From Prevotella fusca JCM 17724 (GTDB lineage: Bacteria > Bacteroidota > Bacteroidia > Bacteroidales > Bacteroidaceae): a DNA stretch of 64,000 bases. The DNA is taken from positions 992,001 through 1,056,000 of the forward strand of contig NZ_CP012075.1 in assembly GCF_001262015.1 (NCBI RefSeq). The letters run 5' to 3'. Under the pieces are notes generated by a model. The model was given only the letters and a program-made list of their open reading frames with translations, was not told the DNA's origin and did no database searches. Each line of letters begins with the position of its first letter. The first letter of the stretch is position 1. The position numbers and the translations under genes are program-made. This document shows, piece after piece, positions 53,984-62,770 of this stretch.

Positions 53984-54119
53984 AAGTGAATTATTGTTTG
54001 TTTAGGATTTATAATTTAGGATTGAAAGCATTAACGGCTTCAGAAATCATAAGCATTCGTTGTAAGTCCTGCATTAATTAATATCCTGAAGCCGTTAAAT
54101 ATTTAGTTTTGTGAATAAT

Positions 54120-55601
54120 TTAGTATGACCTTGCGATGATGACACGATACTTGGCTGGCTTGCCGCTGACCATGTCAATGCCCGGTGTCTGCTCGAACAT
54201 ATAAGGAACGCAGCGGATAGTTGCCTGCGTGTCTTCCTTGATCTTCGCCTCAGTCTCCTCTGTTCCATCCCAGTGGCAGAGGAAGAAACCACCGTCCTTC
54301 ACCTTTTCCTTGAACTCCTCATAGTCCTCGCACTCGTAGATGTGAGCGTCACGGAAGTCCTTGGCTTTCTTGAAGATGTTGTCCTGAATATCGTCGAGGA
54401 GGTTCTTGATACGCTCTACGATACCGTCAAAGCTGACGCTCTCCTTCTCCAAAGTGTCACGGCGCATCACCTCAATAGTGTTATTCTCCAAGTCACGACC
54501 ACCCATTGCGAGGCGTACCGGCACACCCTTCAGCTCGTAGTCAGCGAACTTGAAGCCCGGACGCTTGTTGTCAGCATCGTCGAACTTGACGGTGATTCCC
54601 AGCGCACGCAGCTCGTCAATAACTGGCTGCAACTTCTCTGTGAGCTCCTTCAACTGCTCTTCGCCCTTGAAGATTGGTACGATAACCACCTGAATAGGTG
54701 CAATCTTCGGAGGAAGAACAAGACCGTTATCGTCAGAATGGGTCATGATGAGCGCACCGATCAGACGGGTACTGACACCCCAAGAGGTAGCCCATACGTA
54801 CTCCGGCTTGTTCTCCTTATTAAGGAAGGTAACATCGAACGACTTTGCAAAGTTCTGACCCAGGAAGTGGGAAGTACCGCTCTGGAGAGCCTTGCCGTCC
54901 TGCATCATTGCCTCAATGGTATAGGTATCTAAGGCACCAGCGAAACGTTCAGTCTCACTCTTCACGCCCTGTACGACAGGAACAGCAAGCCACTTCTCGG
55001 CGAAGTCAGCATAGACACGCAACATGGTCTGTGCCTCCTTCTCAGCCTCCTCACGTGTAGCGTGAGCGGTGTGACCCTCCTGCCAGAGGAACTCAGATGT
55101 GCGGAGGAAAGGACGCGTACGCATCTCCCAACGCATAACATTACACCACTGGTTGCACATCAATGGCAGATCGCGCCAAGAGTGAATCCAGTTTTTATAG
55201 GTATTCCAGATGATTGTCTCACTGGTAGGACGGATAATGAGTTCCTCCTCCAGCTTTGCGTTCGGGTCAACCTCGACGGCATTGCCTTCCTCTGTAGCCT
55301 TCAGTCGATAGTGAGTAACCACGGCACACTCCTTGGCGAATCCCTTTACGTGCTCAGCCTCACGAGAGAGGAAGCTCTTAGGAATCAGCATTGGGAAGTA
55401 AGCATTCTGCACACCAGTCTCCTTGAACATCTTGTCAAGCTGTGCCTGAATCTTCTCCCAGATAGCATAGCCGTAAGGTTTGATGACCATACAGCCACGT
55501 ACGGCAGACTGTTCAATCAGGTCTGCCTTTATTACCAAGTCATTGTACCATTGAGAGTAGTTCTCTGCTCTCTTGGTCATTTCTTTTAGTTCTTTTGCCA
55601 T
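54120..55601 (-). CDS. proS: Prolyl-tRNA synthetase (short, archaeal/eukaryal type)
   Basis: Protein of 493 residues, a class II aminoacyl-tRNA synthetase. The catalytic core has motif 2 [18 protein letters not shown] (about 155-172) and a motif 3-like [21 protein letters not shown] (about 282-302). A C-terminal anticodon-binding domain and a zinc-site-like extension ending in ARSY complete it. The length and the C-terminal Tyr fit the ProS type 3 group, which lacks the inserted editing domain. It charges tRNA-Pro. It is monocistronic, with the DUF6263 pair downstream after 136 bases. Confidence 0.97.
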   Translation of the reverse strand: MAKELKEMTKRAENYSQWYNDLVIKADLIEQSAVRGCMVIKPYGYAIWEKIQAQLDKMFKETGVQNAYFPMLIPKSFLSREAEHVKGFAKECAVVTHYRLKATEEGNAVEVDPNAKLEEELIIRPTSETIIWNTYKNWIHSWRDLPLMCNQWCNVMRWEMRTRPFLRTSEFLWQEGHTAHATREEAEKEAQTMLRVYADFAEKWLAVPVVQGVKSETERFAGALDTYTIEAMMQDGKALQSGTSHFLGQNFAKSFDVTFLNKENKPEYVWATSWGVSTRLIGALIMTHSDDNGLVLPPKIAPIQVVIVPIFKGEEQLKELTEKLQPVIDELRALGITVKFDDADNKRPGFKFADYELKGVPVRLAMGGRDLENNTIEVMRRDTLEKESVSFDGIVERIKNLLDDIQDNIFKKAKDFRDAHIYECEDYEEFKEKVKDGGFFLCHWDGTEETEAKIKEDTQATIRCVPYMFEQTPGIDMVSGKPAKYRVIIARSY

Positions 55602-55739
55602 AAATATATTATTCTGTTCTTTTATTTTGCATCTTTAGGGGATTTCCATGTGCTTATAGGAAAATCCCTTTTGTCACTACAGTCAGAAATGCTAATTTTG
55701 CACACAGATACAGCTGACGAACGCAAATGAAGTTTGGTT

Positions 55740-55842
55740 CTATTCTGCTGAAAGCAGCTTGTCTTCTGCAAAAATAATGCAAACGAAAGCAAAGGGAACT
55801 TGTTTCTGATTTGCTGATTGCAGTTTATTTTCTGCAAAAATA
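55740..55842. repeat. Two copies of a ~37-bp intergenic repeat
   Basis: Units at 55740-55776 and 55806-55842 share the pattern TTTGCTGA-TGCAG-TT-T-TTCTGCAAAAATA with few differences. A third copy lies at 37926-37961 in opposite orientation. The shared 3' part CTGCAAAAATA contains, on the minus strand, a -7 box TATTTTTG, so the units may be mobile promoters. They lie upstream of proS. Confidence 0.6.
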
Positions 55843-55978
55843 CAAAAAAATGTTGGCAATGGATGCTCTATGGCATATATTTGTTTAACTTTGCATGAAT
55901 AAATCGAATTAAGGTACGGCAGCAATGCCAAGCCTTGAGGGTAAAAAGATAATTATTAATCAATAAACAGTTTTGGTT

Positions 55979-56656
55979 ATGAAGAATATGAAGTTGATGG
56001 CAGTTGGAATGTGTTTCCTTTCTATCGTAAGTTGCCAGACAAAGCAGGGAACAGGAACATTAATCGGTGGCGGTGCTGGTGCAGCATTAGGCGGTATCGT
56101 TGGTCAGATTATAGGTCATAATGGCAGAAGCACGGCAATCGGTGCAGCAATCGGCGGAGCCGTTGGTGCTGGTGCTGGTGCGCTCATCGGCCGTCACATG
56201 GACAAGGTGGCACGCGAGGCTGCACAGCAGTTGCCTAATGCACGTGTCGACAAGGTGACGGATGCAAACGGACTGGAGAGTGTGAAGGTGACCTTCGACT
56301 CCGGTATCCTCTTCCCACTGAACGGCTCAAACCTCAGTGCTGCAGCAAAGAACGACCTCACGAAGTTCGCTGCACTGATGAAGCGTAACTCTACCTGCGA
56401 TGTTGCTATCCAGGGTTACACTGATGCTTCAGGTAATGACAATATCAACCTCCCGTTGTCACAGCGTCGTGCAGAGGCTGTATCATCTTACTTGAAGGGT
56501 AAGGGCGTCAGCCACAGCCAGATTCGTTCGGTACAGGGCTTCGGTAGTGCCAACCCGATCGAGAACAAGACAGTAAGTCAGGCTAACCGCCGTGTAGAGG
56601 TTTACCTCTATGCTTCGTCAGAGATGGTCCGCCAGGCAAACAACGGTTCATTGTAA
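55979..56656 (+). CDS. OmpA-family lipoprotein with glycine zipper
   Basis: ATG 55979 gives MKNMKLMAVGMCFLSIVSC, a lipoprotein signal with Cys19; an upstream TTG start is less likely. The protein has 225 residues: a Gly-zipper region (GGGAGAALGGIVGQIIG and AAIGGAVGAGAGALIG, about 28-70), then an OmpA domain (about 95-210) with VTFDSGILFPLNGSNL, the peptidoglycan-binding IQGYTDASGND, and LSQRRAEAVSSYL. YiaD-like proteins of this kind tie the outer membrane to the wall. A promoter box TAACTTTG lies at 55886-55893. Confidence 0.93.
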   Translation: MKNMKLMAVGMCFLSIVSCQTKQGTGTLIGGGAGAALGGIVGQIIGHNGRSTAIGAAIGGAVGAGAGALIGRHMDKVAREAAQQLPNARVDKVTDANGLESVKVTFDSGILFPLNGSNLSAAAKNDLTKFAALMKRNSTCDVAIQGYTDASGNDNINLPLSQRRAEAVSSYLKGKGVSHSQIRSVQGFGSANPIENKTVSQANRRVEVYLYASSEMVRQANNGSL

Positions 56657-56720
56657 TCATTTGAAACCTTGGGGCATACGCCTCGTATGTCCCAACAAAC
56701 TTTGCTAAATAAATTCTCAA

Positions 56721-56750
56721 AAGGATATTGCTTCGGCAGTATCCTTTTTT
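56721..56750 (+). terminator. Intrinsic terminator of the OmpA lipoprotein gene
   Basis: GGATATTGC and GCAGTATCC form a 9-bp stem (one G-T pair) closed by a TTCG tetraloop and followed by six T. It lies 67 bases after the stop codon. Confidence 0.88.
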
Positions 56751-57338
56751 GTTTGGACTGTTGGCAGGGTAGTGTAGGACACGGTAACAGAAGAACAATA
56801 AGGAGAGACGGAATGTCATAAAAACAATGAATGACGGATTGTGCAGGTGATTAGTGGAAAAGACAAAGAAACATGGGCATAGAATGAGAGAGTAACAGAT
56901 TTCCTTTTCCTTTATTACCCTTTTCCTTTTCTATGCATAAAAGACACATGGAGAAATGGAATGAGCGGAGGTAATATGTAATGATGTAGAGGTGTCGTCA
57001 GTGCAAAGAGAAAAGGAGTCATTCCATACATGGTGCTGATATGTTCGCTGCAGAAATCTATCAATAATCCTTGCGGATATGCTCCTTTGCTCCATGTAGC
57101 GATGGTGTTGACGTGGTCAATGAACTGTAATATTCAATAAATATCAGCTTTCCGCTTCTTTCGTGTAAGACTTGTATAATTCATGAATTTGATTACCGAC
57201 AAGTCTGAAACATCGGTTCACGGGATTTGAATTATCCTTACAAAATATTTGGCTGAAATGCTCGGGAACTTCAAAAAACAAGCGTTTTCAATCCTTTCGT
57301 AAGTGACTTGTTATCAGACCATTGCGGACTCACGCAAG

Positions 57339-57447
57339 AAAAGGTGCTTAATTAGACTTCAAAAGGGCGTTAGTAACAGTCCAAAAGGGCATCTTTTGCA
57401 AGCCAATTGGGCGTTAATTGACTTGCAATTAACGCCCAATTGATTTG
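57339..57447 (-). repeat. Stand-alone array of the 22-bp unit (five units)
   Basis: Read on the minus strand, units such as AATTAACGCCCAATTGGCTT and ACTAACGCCCTTTTGAAGTC repeat with a 21-22-bp period. The same array occurs inside the ~595-bp elements and at 62170-62266. Confidence 0.7.
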
Positions 57448-57546
57448 CAGTCTTTGAATTTTATTTACAATATGGGATGGAAAGGGGTAGTAGACAAGTG
57501 AACAGGTTGCCTGTGACGGATAGACAGAATGACCCTAAGATATAAA

Positions 57547-57700
57547 AGAGGCAGAATGACATAAAGGCATAGAAAAGACATGGTAACAGAAGAACAAAAG
57601 AGGCAGAATGACATAAAGACATAAAAAGACATGGTTAACAGAAGAACAAAAGAGGCAGATAACAAGAAGATATAAAAAAGACAGAGCAACAGGTTAACCT
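57547..57700. repeat. 52-bp tandem repeat
   Basis: Units starting AGAGGCAGAATGACATAAAG lie at 57547, 57599 and (partly) 57651, spaced exactly 52 bases apart. Similar words (GACATAATAACAGAAGAAC) occur near 270-330. Confidence 0.75.
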
Positions 57701-57810
57701 GTTACTCTGTCCTCATTGTCCTTATGTTACTTTGTCTTTATATCATCCTGTCTTTGCAAGCAACTCGTTAACTCGTCAACTTGTCAACTCGTTAACTTGT
57801 TATCTTGCCA

Positions 57811-60126
57811 TCACTTCACAAGTATTTTCTTACCGTTGCGGATGACAATTCCCTTATGGTCTTTGCTGACAGCTCTGCCCATGAGGTCGTAGGTGGTGTC
57901 GGATTTGCGTTGCAGCGGGAAGCTGGCGATACCTGTCGAGGTCTCTTTTACCTTTGTCGGGATGAAGGTTGAACCGCCATCCTTGCCGCCGGTCCAGTAA
58001 GCCCAGTTGTTGTCAGCACGGTAATTCAAGCCGAAACCCTCCGGATTACAGATGTAGAAACCGTTTTCAGCATACTGGCTTATATTCAATGTCCAGTTGC
58101 TGGTATAGCCTGCAGGCAGATTGTCAGCCGCCTGAAGGGTAGCATAAGTGTTGCCGCCACCGTTGGCAGTGCCTTTCGGAGATGGCGATGCCAGCACCTG
58201 GCCAGCACCTGTTGCCTTGTTGATGAGCAGGAAACCTGTGTAGGGATTACCTGCCAATGCCCATAGCATGGCATCATCACTCTCGTCAAATGTGCTTGCG
58301 AAGTAAACGTTAGGAGTATAGGTCCTTGAAGAAACCCATCTCTCCTGACTGCTCACCTTCATGCTGTACCAGGCAGTGTCAGCAGGAGTTGCCACCTTCA
58401 TCGGACCGTTCCATACAGCATTGATGCGTACGGTAGCAGGGAGTTCAGTGATGGTCTCCTGGTCAGCCGTCAGTTCGACGAAGTCTCTGCCCAGCTCTTC
58501 AGGGATGACCACAGCACCTGTCTTCGCACCGTGGACAACCTTTGAGCATACAAACTCGTTGTTGAAGTAAACATTATAGACCACGGAAGTCTTTGCATCA
58601 ATGAAGATACCCTCAAGTGATACGTCGCCGTCAATCATCTCTGCCGGCAGAGTGAAGGTGCCGTCAGCATTGAACTTCTCACGTGGGATCAGCAAGTCAA
58701 CATACTGACAGGTGCCGTGGCTGAGGCTGTCGCCTGTGAGGTTATAGCCGTGGCGCACCTTCAGACCATTGAAATCAAAACCGTGTTCAGGCTTCATCTT
58801 TATCTTATAGGGCTGACCGAATGGGATAGAGATGTCGTTCAGTTCAGTTCCGTCAGCTGCTACCACCTTGCCATTGAGCGCACTTTGGCTGATTTTCACT
58901 GTCTCGCCGTGCACGTTGAGGCGGATGTCAATGGCTCCACCACCATTATTGATGATGTGGTTGTCGGATACTATGCTGCCTCCTGCATCCGCACAGTCCC
59001 AGTCCACCTTGTAACGCATGCGGTAGAACCCGTGCTTGAGGGTGTCGGGCAGAACGAACTCAGGCATGACGAGCGTGTTGCGTGCTCCACCTGTAATCTC
59101 CTCGCCGTTGCTGTTGTAGCCTGTTTCCCCGCTCTTGGTGAGGAAGGAATAAGCCAGCAGCTCGTTGCCCGAATCAGGTATGATCATGCCGTCCTTCACG
59201 TTGTGCTCAAAGCGGCCGTTGTTGTTCAAGTCAAGATAAACATAGCTGTGCATCCATATTCCCTTATACTGAACAGCCGGACTGAGAGCCTCGCCCGGCT
59301 TAGCCAGGAATGCCTGCTTGCTGAGATAGGTGTAGGCAGGGGTCGACTTTGTTATATCATCATAGACGCTGATACTCTGGTCTCCAAGGCTGATACCCTT
59401 GAGTCCGCGGTCAGTACGTGTGCAGGTCTGGTCCTTGCTATAGTTCATCGGATAGTCTTCACGGTTGGTAGCGGTGAAGGCTTCATTGTTTACTTCGATG
59501 TTGTCAATATAGGCAATGAAGTCTTCCTTCATGCCGTTAGGGTCTTCGCAATCGACAACAACGACGAGACTATGGATGTCAATGCCACCCGCTCCCTTGA
59601 CCGGGAAGACCGCATCAACCCACTTGTTCGGTTCAATCTCTCGTGTTGAAAGCTCCCAGAACTGCTCGGTCTCTGCGCTCTGACCCGCACGCTCCTTGCG
59701 TTTGCCAAGTCCGATAAGCATCGTACGGCCAGCCTTTGGCTTGTGAATCATCACGTGCACGTACTTTGTCTCCGGTGTCAGCGTGAACGGCTGCTGGAGG
59801 TCTATGCGTGCACCGAAGGTGTTTGAGCCGAAGCGTGAACGCTGGAAGCCCAGCACTTTGTCGGATGTGTTAGGTGCAGCCTTCAGTATCTCGTCATAGT
59901 TCTTGTCGATATTACTCACCACTTGCACGTTTCCGTCCAGTACGGCAGCTTGTCCGTTCTGTCTGCGGAAAGGCGACTTCTGCCAGCTGTCATAGACACC
60001 TGTTGCTTTATAGTTCTGATTCTCAAAATCTATTTTAACCTGTTCTGTGGTCTGTGCATGGAGCAAAGTGGTGCAGAATAACAAACCACAGGTAGCCAAT
60101 ATATTCTTTTTCATGTTGTTTCTCAA
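57811..60126 (-). CDS. Secreted protein with type IX-like C-terminal sorting tail
   Basis: Protein of 771 residues (MRNNMKKN; the second Met at 60114 may be the true start), with a signal peptide ending LLHAQ. The N-terminal ~220 residues look like a beta-sandwich or carbohydrate-binding module (VKIDFENQNYKATGVYDSW). The middle includes VYLDLNNNGRFEHNV, a GEVED-like pattern, and the C-terminus YDLMGRAVSKDHKGI then GKKILVK fits the por/T9SS type A sorting pattern. The catalytic role is unknown. It lies 9 bases after the fucosidase gene, suggesting joint use of fucosylated glycans. Confidence 0.72.
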   Translation of the reverse strand: MRNNMKKNILATCGLLFCTTLLHAQTTEQVKIDFENQNYKATGVYDSWQKSPFRRQNGQAAVLDGNVQVVSNIDKNYDEILKAAPNTSDKVLGFQRSRFGSNTFGARIDLQQPFTLTPETKYVHVMIHKPKAGRTMLIGLGKRKERAGQSAETEQFWELSTREIEPNKWVDAVFPVKGAGGIDIHSLVVVVDCEDPNGMKEDFIAYIDNIEVNNEAFTATNREDYPMNYSKDQTCTRTDRGLKGISLGDQSISVYDDITKSTPAYTYLSKQAFLAKPGEALSPAVQYKGIWMHSYVYLDLNNNGRFEHNVKDGMIIPDSGNELLAYSFLTKSGETGYNSNGEEITGGARNTLVMPEFVLPDTLKHGFYRMRYKVDWDCADAGGSIVSDNHIINNGGGAIDIRLNVHGETVKISQSALNGKVVAADGTELNDISIPFGQPYKIKMKPEHGFDFNGLKVRHGYNLTGDSLSHGTCQYVDLLIPREKFNADGTFTLPAEMIDGDVSLEGIFIDAKTSVVYNVYFNNEFVCSKVVHGAKTGAVVIPEELGRDFVELTADQETITELPATVRINAVWNGPMKVATPADTAWYSMKVSSQERWVSSRTYTPNVYFASTFDESDDAMLWALAGNPYTGFLLINKATGAGQVLASPSPKGTANGGGNTYATLQAADNLPAGYTSNWTLNISQYAENGFYICNPEGFGLNYRADNNWAYWTGGKDGGSTFIPTKVKETSTGIASFPLQRKSDTTYDLMGRAVSKDHKGIVIRNGKKILVK

Positions 60127-60135
60127 GTCAAACGA

Positions 60136-61665
60136 TTAGTAAATAGCAATCTCACTCAATACAGGGCACGCCTTGGCATCCTTGATATGTATGCGTATTC
60201 CCTTGGCATCAAAGCCATCACCATAGCTGTTTGAGGTGCTTCCGTTGAGCGGAATGATACGCTTGTAGCCGATGGTGGTCAGCTTCACCTTGCTGGCAAG
60301 TGGCTTCCATGTGCTGCCGTCGGTGGTATATTCGATCGAGAAACTCTTTACACGCTGCCCGAGTCTTACATACTCCTGCAGAGTTACATAGCGGACCGTT
60401 TGGCTGTTGTTCCATTTGAAAGTGAGGGTAACATCCTTCACCTCGTCCTCTGCAGCCCAGTAGGTGTCAGCATTCTCATCAATGAGATTGCCCGCAGCGT
60501 AGGTGCGTGTCTGTCCGTTAGCACGTGTACTTGTTGCTTCAACAGCAGCAGTCTTGGCAAGATTGTTGCTGAGTCGGTTCTTCAACATTGTTCCGAACTC
60601 CTTCAGACGCCTCGCCTGATTCTGTGGAATCTTACCGCTTCTGTCAGGAGGGCAGTTCAGGATGAGGGTAGCATTGCGACCTACAGTCTCCAAGTACATC
60701 TGGAAGGTGCGCTCGGCCGTCATCGGTTCACAGCCTGGATGCCAGAACCAGCCCTGGTCAGTGAACTTGGCATCGCTCTCGCCGGGGAGCCAGAACCAGC
60801 CGTTTTCCGTACCATACATGCCATTACGCTCAGGAGCAGTACCACGGTTTTCGTTACACCAGTTGGTTTCGCCTGCCCATCCGTCTTCGTTACCGATCCA
60901 ACGTGCCTCGCCACCGACACCCCACAGGATGATATTCGGGCTGAGCTTGTGGATGGAATCACGCAGGTTAGGCACGTCATAGTAGGTAGCACGGTCAATA
61001 TTGATTACCTTGTTCTTACCGCCATAGTAGCCATCGCCGCCATTGGCACCGTCGAACCACATTTCAAACTGGTCTGAACCGTATTGTGCAAGTTCAGCAC
61101 ATTGCTTCAGGAACACGTCCTTCACGTATTTGTCCGTCCCATAGAGACCGCTGTTCCTGTCCCAAGGTGACACGTAGAAGCCATACTTCATCTTCAGTTC
61201 CTGTGCTGCTTTGGCAAAGAGGTCGGCAATGTTCACGCCCTGTGCGTTAGGACTTGACGAACGTGAGATGTTGTGGTCGGTTGTCGTAGTTGGCCACAGG
61301 CAGAAACCGTCGTGATGCTTCACGACAGCGATACCACCCTTCATTCCCGCCTCTTTCACTACTTCCAACCACTGCTTGGGGTCGGGTTTCTCAGTCGGAT
61401 TAAAGATGTTCACGTTTTCATCTCCTTTACCCCATTCCTTGTTGGTATAGGTATTCATACCATAATGGAAGAAGGCATAGAACTCCGTCTGCTGCCATTT
61501 CCACTGACGGTCAGTGGGTACAGGGAACACAGGACGAGGTTCGTTCTCCGTGTTGGGAACGTTTTGCGTCTGAAGGGTCATAACGGTATTGGTCTGGGCA
61601 AAGCCCGTTGCCGATGCCGTCAGGGCAAGTGCAGTAAGCACACCGTGTAAAAATCGGTTGTTCAT
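60136..61665 (-). CDS. Alpha-L-fucosidase (GH29) with discoidin-like domain
   Basis: Exported protein of 509 residues: signal peptide (about 1-23, ATGFAQ), then a GH29 TIM barrel (about 45-350) with FYAFFHYGMNTYTNKEWGKG, VVKHHDGFCLW (117-124) and the nucleophile Asp205 in FEMWFDGANGG. A C-terminal F5/8-type (CBM32-like) domain (about 370-509) starts after NLAKTAAVEATSTRANG. It removes terminal fucose from host or diet glycans. The downstream gene encodes a secreted protein of unknown role; the SusC gene 1.1 kb away points the other way. Confidence 0.9.
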   Translation of the reverse strand: MNNRFLHGVLTALALTASATGFAQTNTVMTLQTQNVPNTENEPRPVFPVPTDRQWKWQQTEFYAFFHYGMNTYTNKEWGKGDENVNIFNPTEKPDPKQWLEVVKEAGMKGGIAVVKHHDGFCLWPTTTTDHNISRSSSPNAQGVNIADLFAKAAQELKMKYGFYVSPWDRNSGLYGTDKYVKDVFLKQCAELAQYGSDQFEMWFDGANGGDGYYGGKNKVINIDRATYYDVPNLRDSIHKLSPNIILWGVGGEARWIGNEDGWAGETNWCNENRGTAPERNGMYGTENGWFWLPGESDAKFTDQGWFWHPGCEPMTAERTFQMYLETVGRNATLILNCPPDRSGKIPQNQARRLKEFGTMLKNRLSNNLAKTAAVEATSTRANGQTRTYAAGNLIDENADTYWAAEDEVKDVTLTFKWNNSQTVRYVTLQEYVRLGQRVKSFSIEYTTDGSTWKPLASKVKLTTIGYKRIIPLNGSTSNSYGDGFDAKGIRIHIKDAKACPVLSEIAIY

Positions 61666-62169
61666 ATTAGGTTTTTAGTTTTGCAGCACTTGGGTTCTAA
61701 CTCGTTTTGTAAGTGTCTGACTGGACGATGTACAGTTTAGGTTTTTGTCATCATGAGGGTCCTGTATGCCTTTGTGCTGCAATTTCAAGGCATCAGACCA
61801 CTCAAAAGATGGTCGCAAATATACGAATAAATTTGGATATACGTGTATTATATACCACAATTTATGATTATTGTATAAAAAACCGTCATTCCATGTATTA
61901 TTCTGCAGAAAGTTCTGCTTTGCAGTTTCACTTCTCATCATTCATCACCTCCTGTCTCTCCTCTCTTCTGTGTAAGCCCTGTTTCTTCAGGAATGTAAAG
62001 TAATTTCCTTGACAGGAAGATGCTTTTTCTCCGGCAAATTTCAGAAGTATAATCCGTGCATGATGTGGATGCTTTCCGCTTTGTCCTGTGCGACTGTAAA
62101 GTGTTGATAATTAGTTATATGTAAGGATAACACGTGAGCTTGTTTCGTGTTTTGAGATTTTATGTTTTT

Positions 62170-62266
62170 CAATTGACGCCCTTTTGCATTGCAACTAAGG
62201 CTTACTTGCGCTTCAATTGACGCCCTTTTGCATTGCAATTAACGCCCTATTGGAACGCAATCAAGC
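62170..62266 (+). repeat. Stand-alone array of the 22-bp unit (four units)
   Basis: Four consecutive 22-bp units: CAATTGACGCCCTTTTGCAT plus TG; a diverged unit starting CAACTAAGG; a repeat of the first; and CAATTAACGCCCTATTGGAA plus CG. A partial CAATCAAGC follows. This is the most regular example of the unit and shows the exact 22-bp period. Confidence 0.8.
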
Positions 62267-62711
62267 AGATGTTGTTTTCACACGGTAAGTTTAGTAAAGT
62301 TTTTTCGCAACCCTGTGGACTGCTTGTAGGTTGTGTTTATGGGGCATTGCAGGGCTACGGGTATGGGCTGTGAGAGAATTGTTGTCGGTCAGAAACTGGC
62401 AGGCAGCTGTATGGATGGTGCCTGTCAACCGTGAAACAGGGATGCAGACAGCGTGCATTCCTGTATGGTTGCCGATAGTATTTTTTGCACCTCTTTACTA
62501 TATAAATAGGTGTATATTATATAAGGTGGAAATAGCCGGCTGCTGTTGCGATAGCTTTCAGCACCCCTTTTCCATGCTTGCGAAGCTGAATTCATGGTAT
62601 ATTATCAGCCGGTTATTCACGATGCAGAAGCGGACAGGAACAAGTGTCGTAACTGTCTGATTATCTTGTGTGCGAGAACAGGACGATATGCTTAAAAAAA
62701 AGACTTATTCT

Positions 62712-62743
62712 TTTGGTTTATATTGTATAAACTACTATATTTG
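62712..62743 (+). promoter_or_regulatory. Bacteroidota-type promoter of the SusC gene
   Basis: TTTG (62712-62715) and TATATTTG (62736-62743) are separated by 20 bases, the consensus TTTG-N19-21-TAnnTTTG of the primary sigma factor of this phylum. The start codon is at 62771. Confidence 0.8.
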
Positions 62744-62770
62744 TGGCAGAAAACCTAAATCAGTAAATAT

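Larger units (their letters stand above)
56751..57810. other. Repeat-rich intergenic region
   Basis: About 1 kb without a gene. It holds a minus-oriented array of the 22-bp unit (57339-57447), a 52-bp tandem repeat (57547-57700), and the GTTNACNAGT words near 57765-57800. Elsewhere I see nothing coding. Confidence 0.55.
61666..62770. other. Intergenic region upstream of susC
   Basis: Long spacer with the four-unit 22-bp array at 62170-62266 and the promoter at 62712-62743. A hairpin-like GGGATGCAGACAGCGTGCATTCC lies near 62440 (imperfect). I see no coding sequence. Confidence 0.5.

Noticed and set aside
58717..59649. 310-codon plus-strand frame opposite the secreted protein gene
   Set aside because: Antisense shadow of a GC-rich minus-strand gene; no signal, motif or ribosome site.
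62430..62470. Possible terminator GGGATGCAGACAGCGTGCATTCC
   Set aside because: The stem is imperfect, has no T-run and no gene ends just before it.
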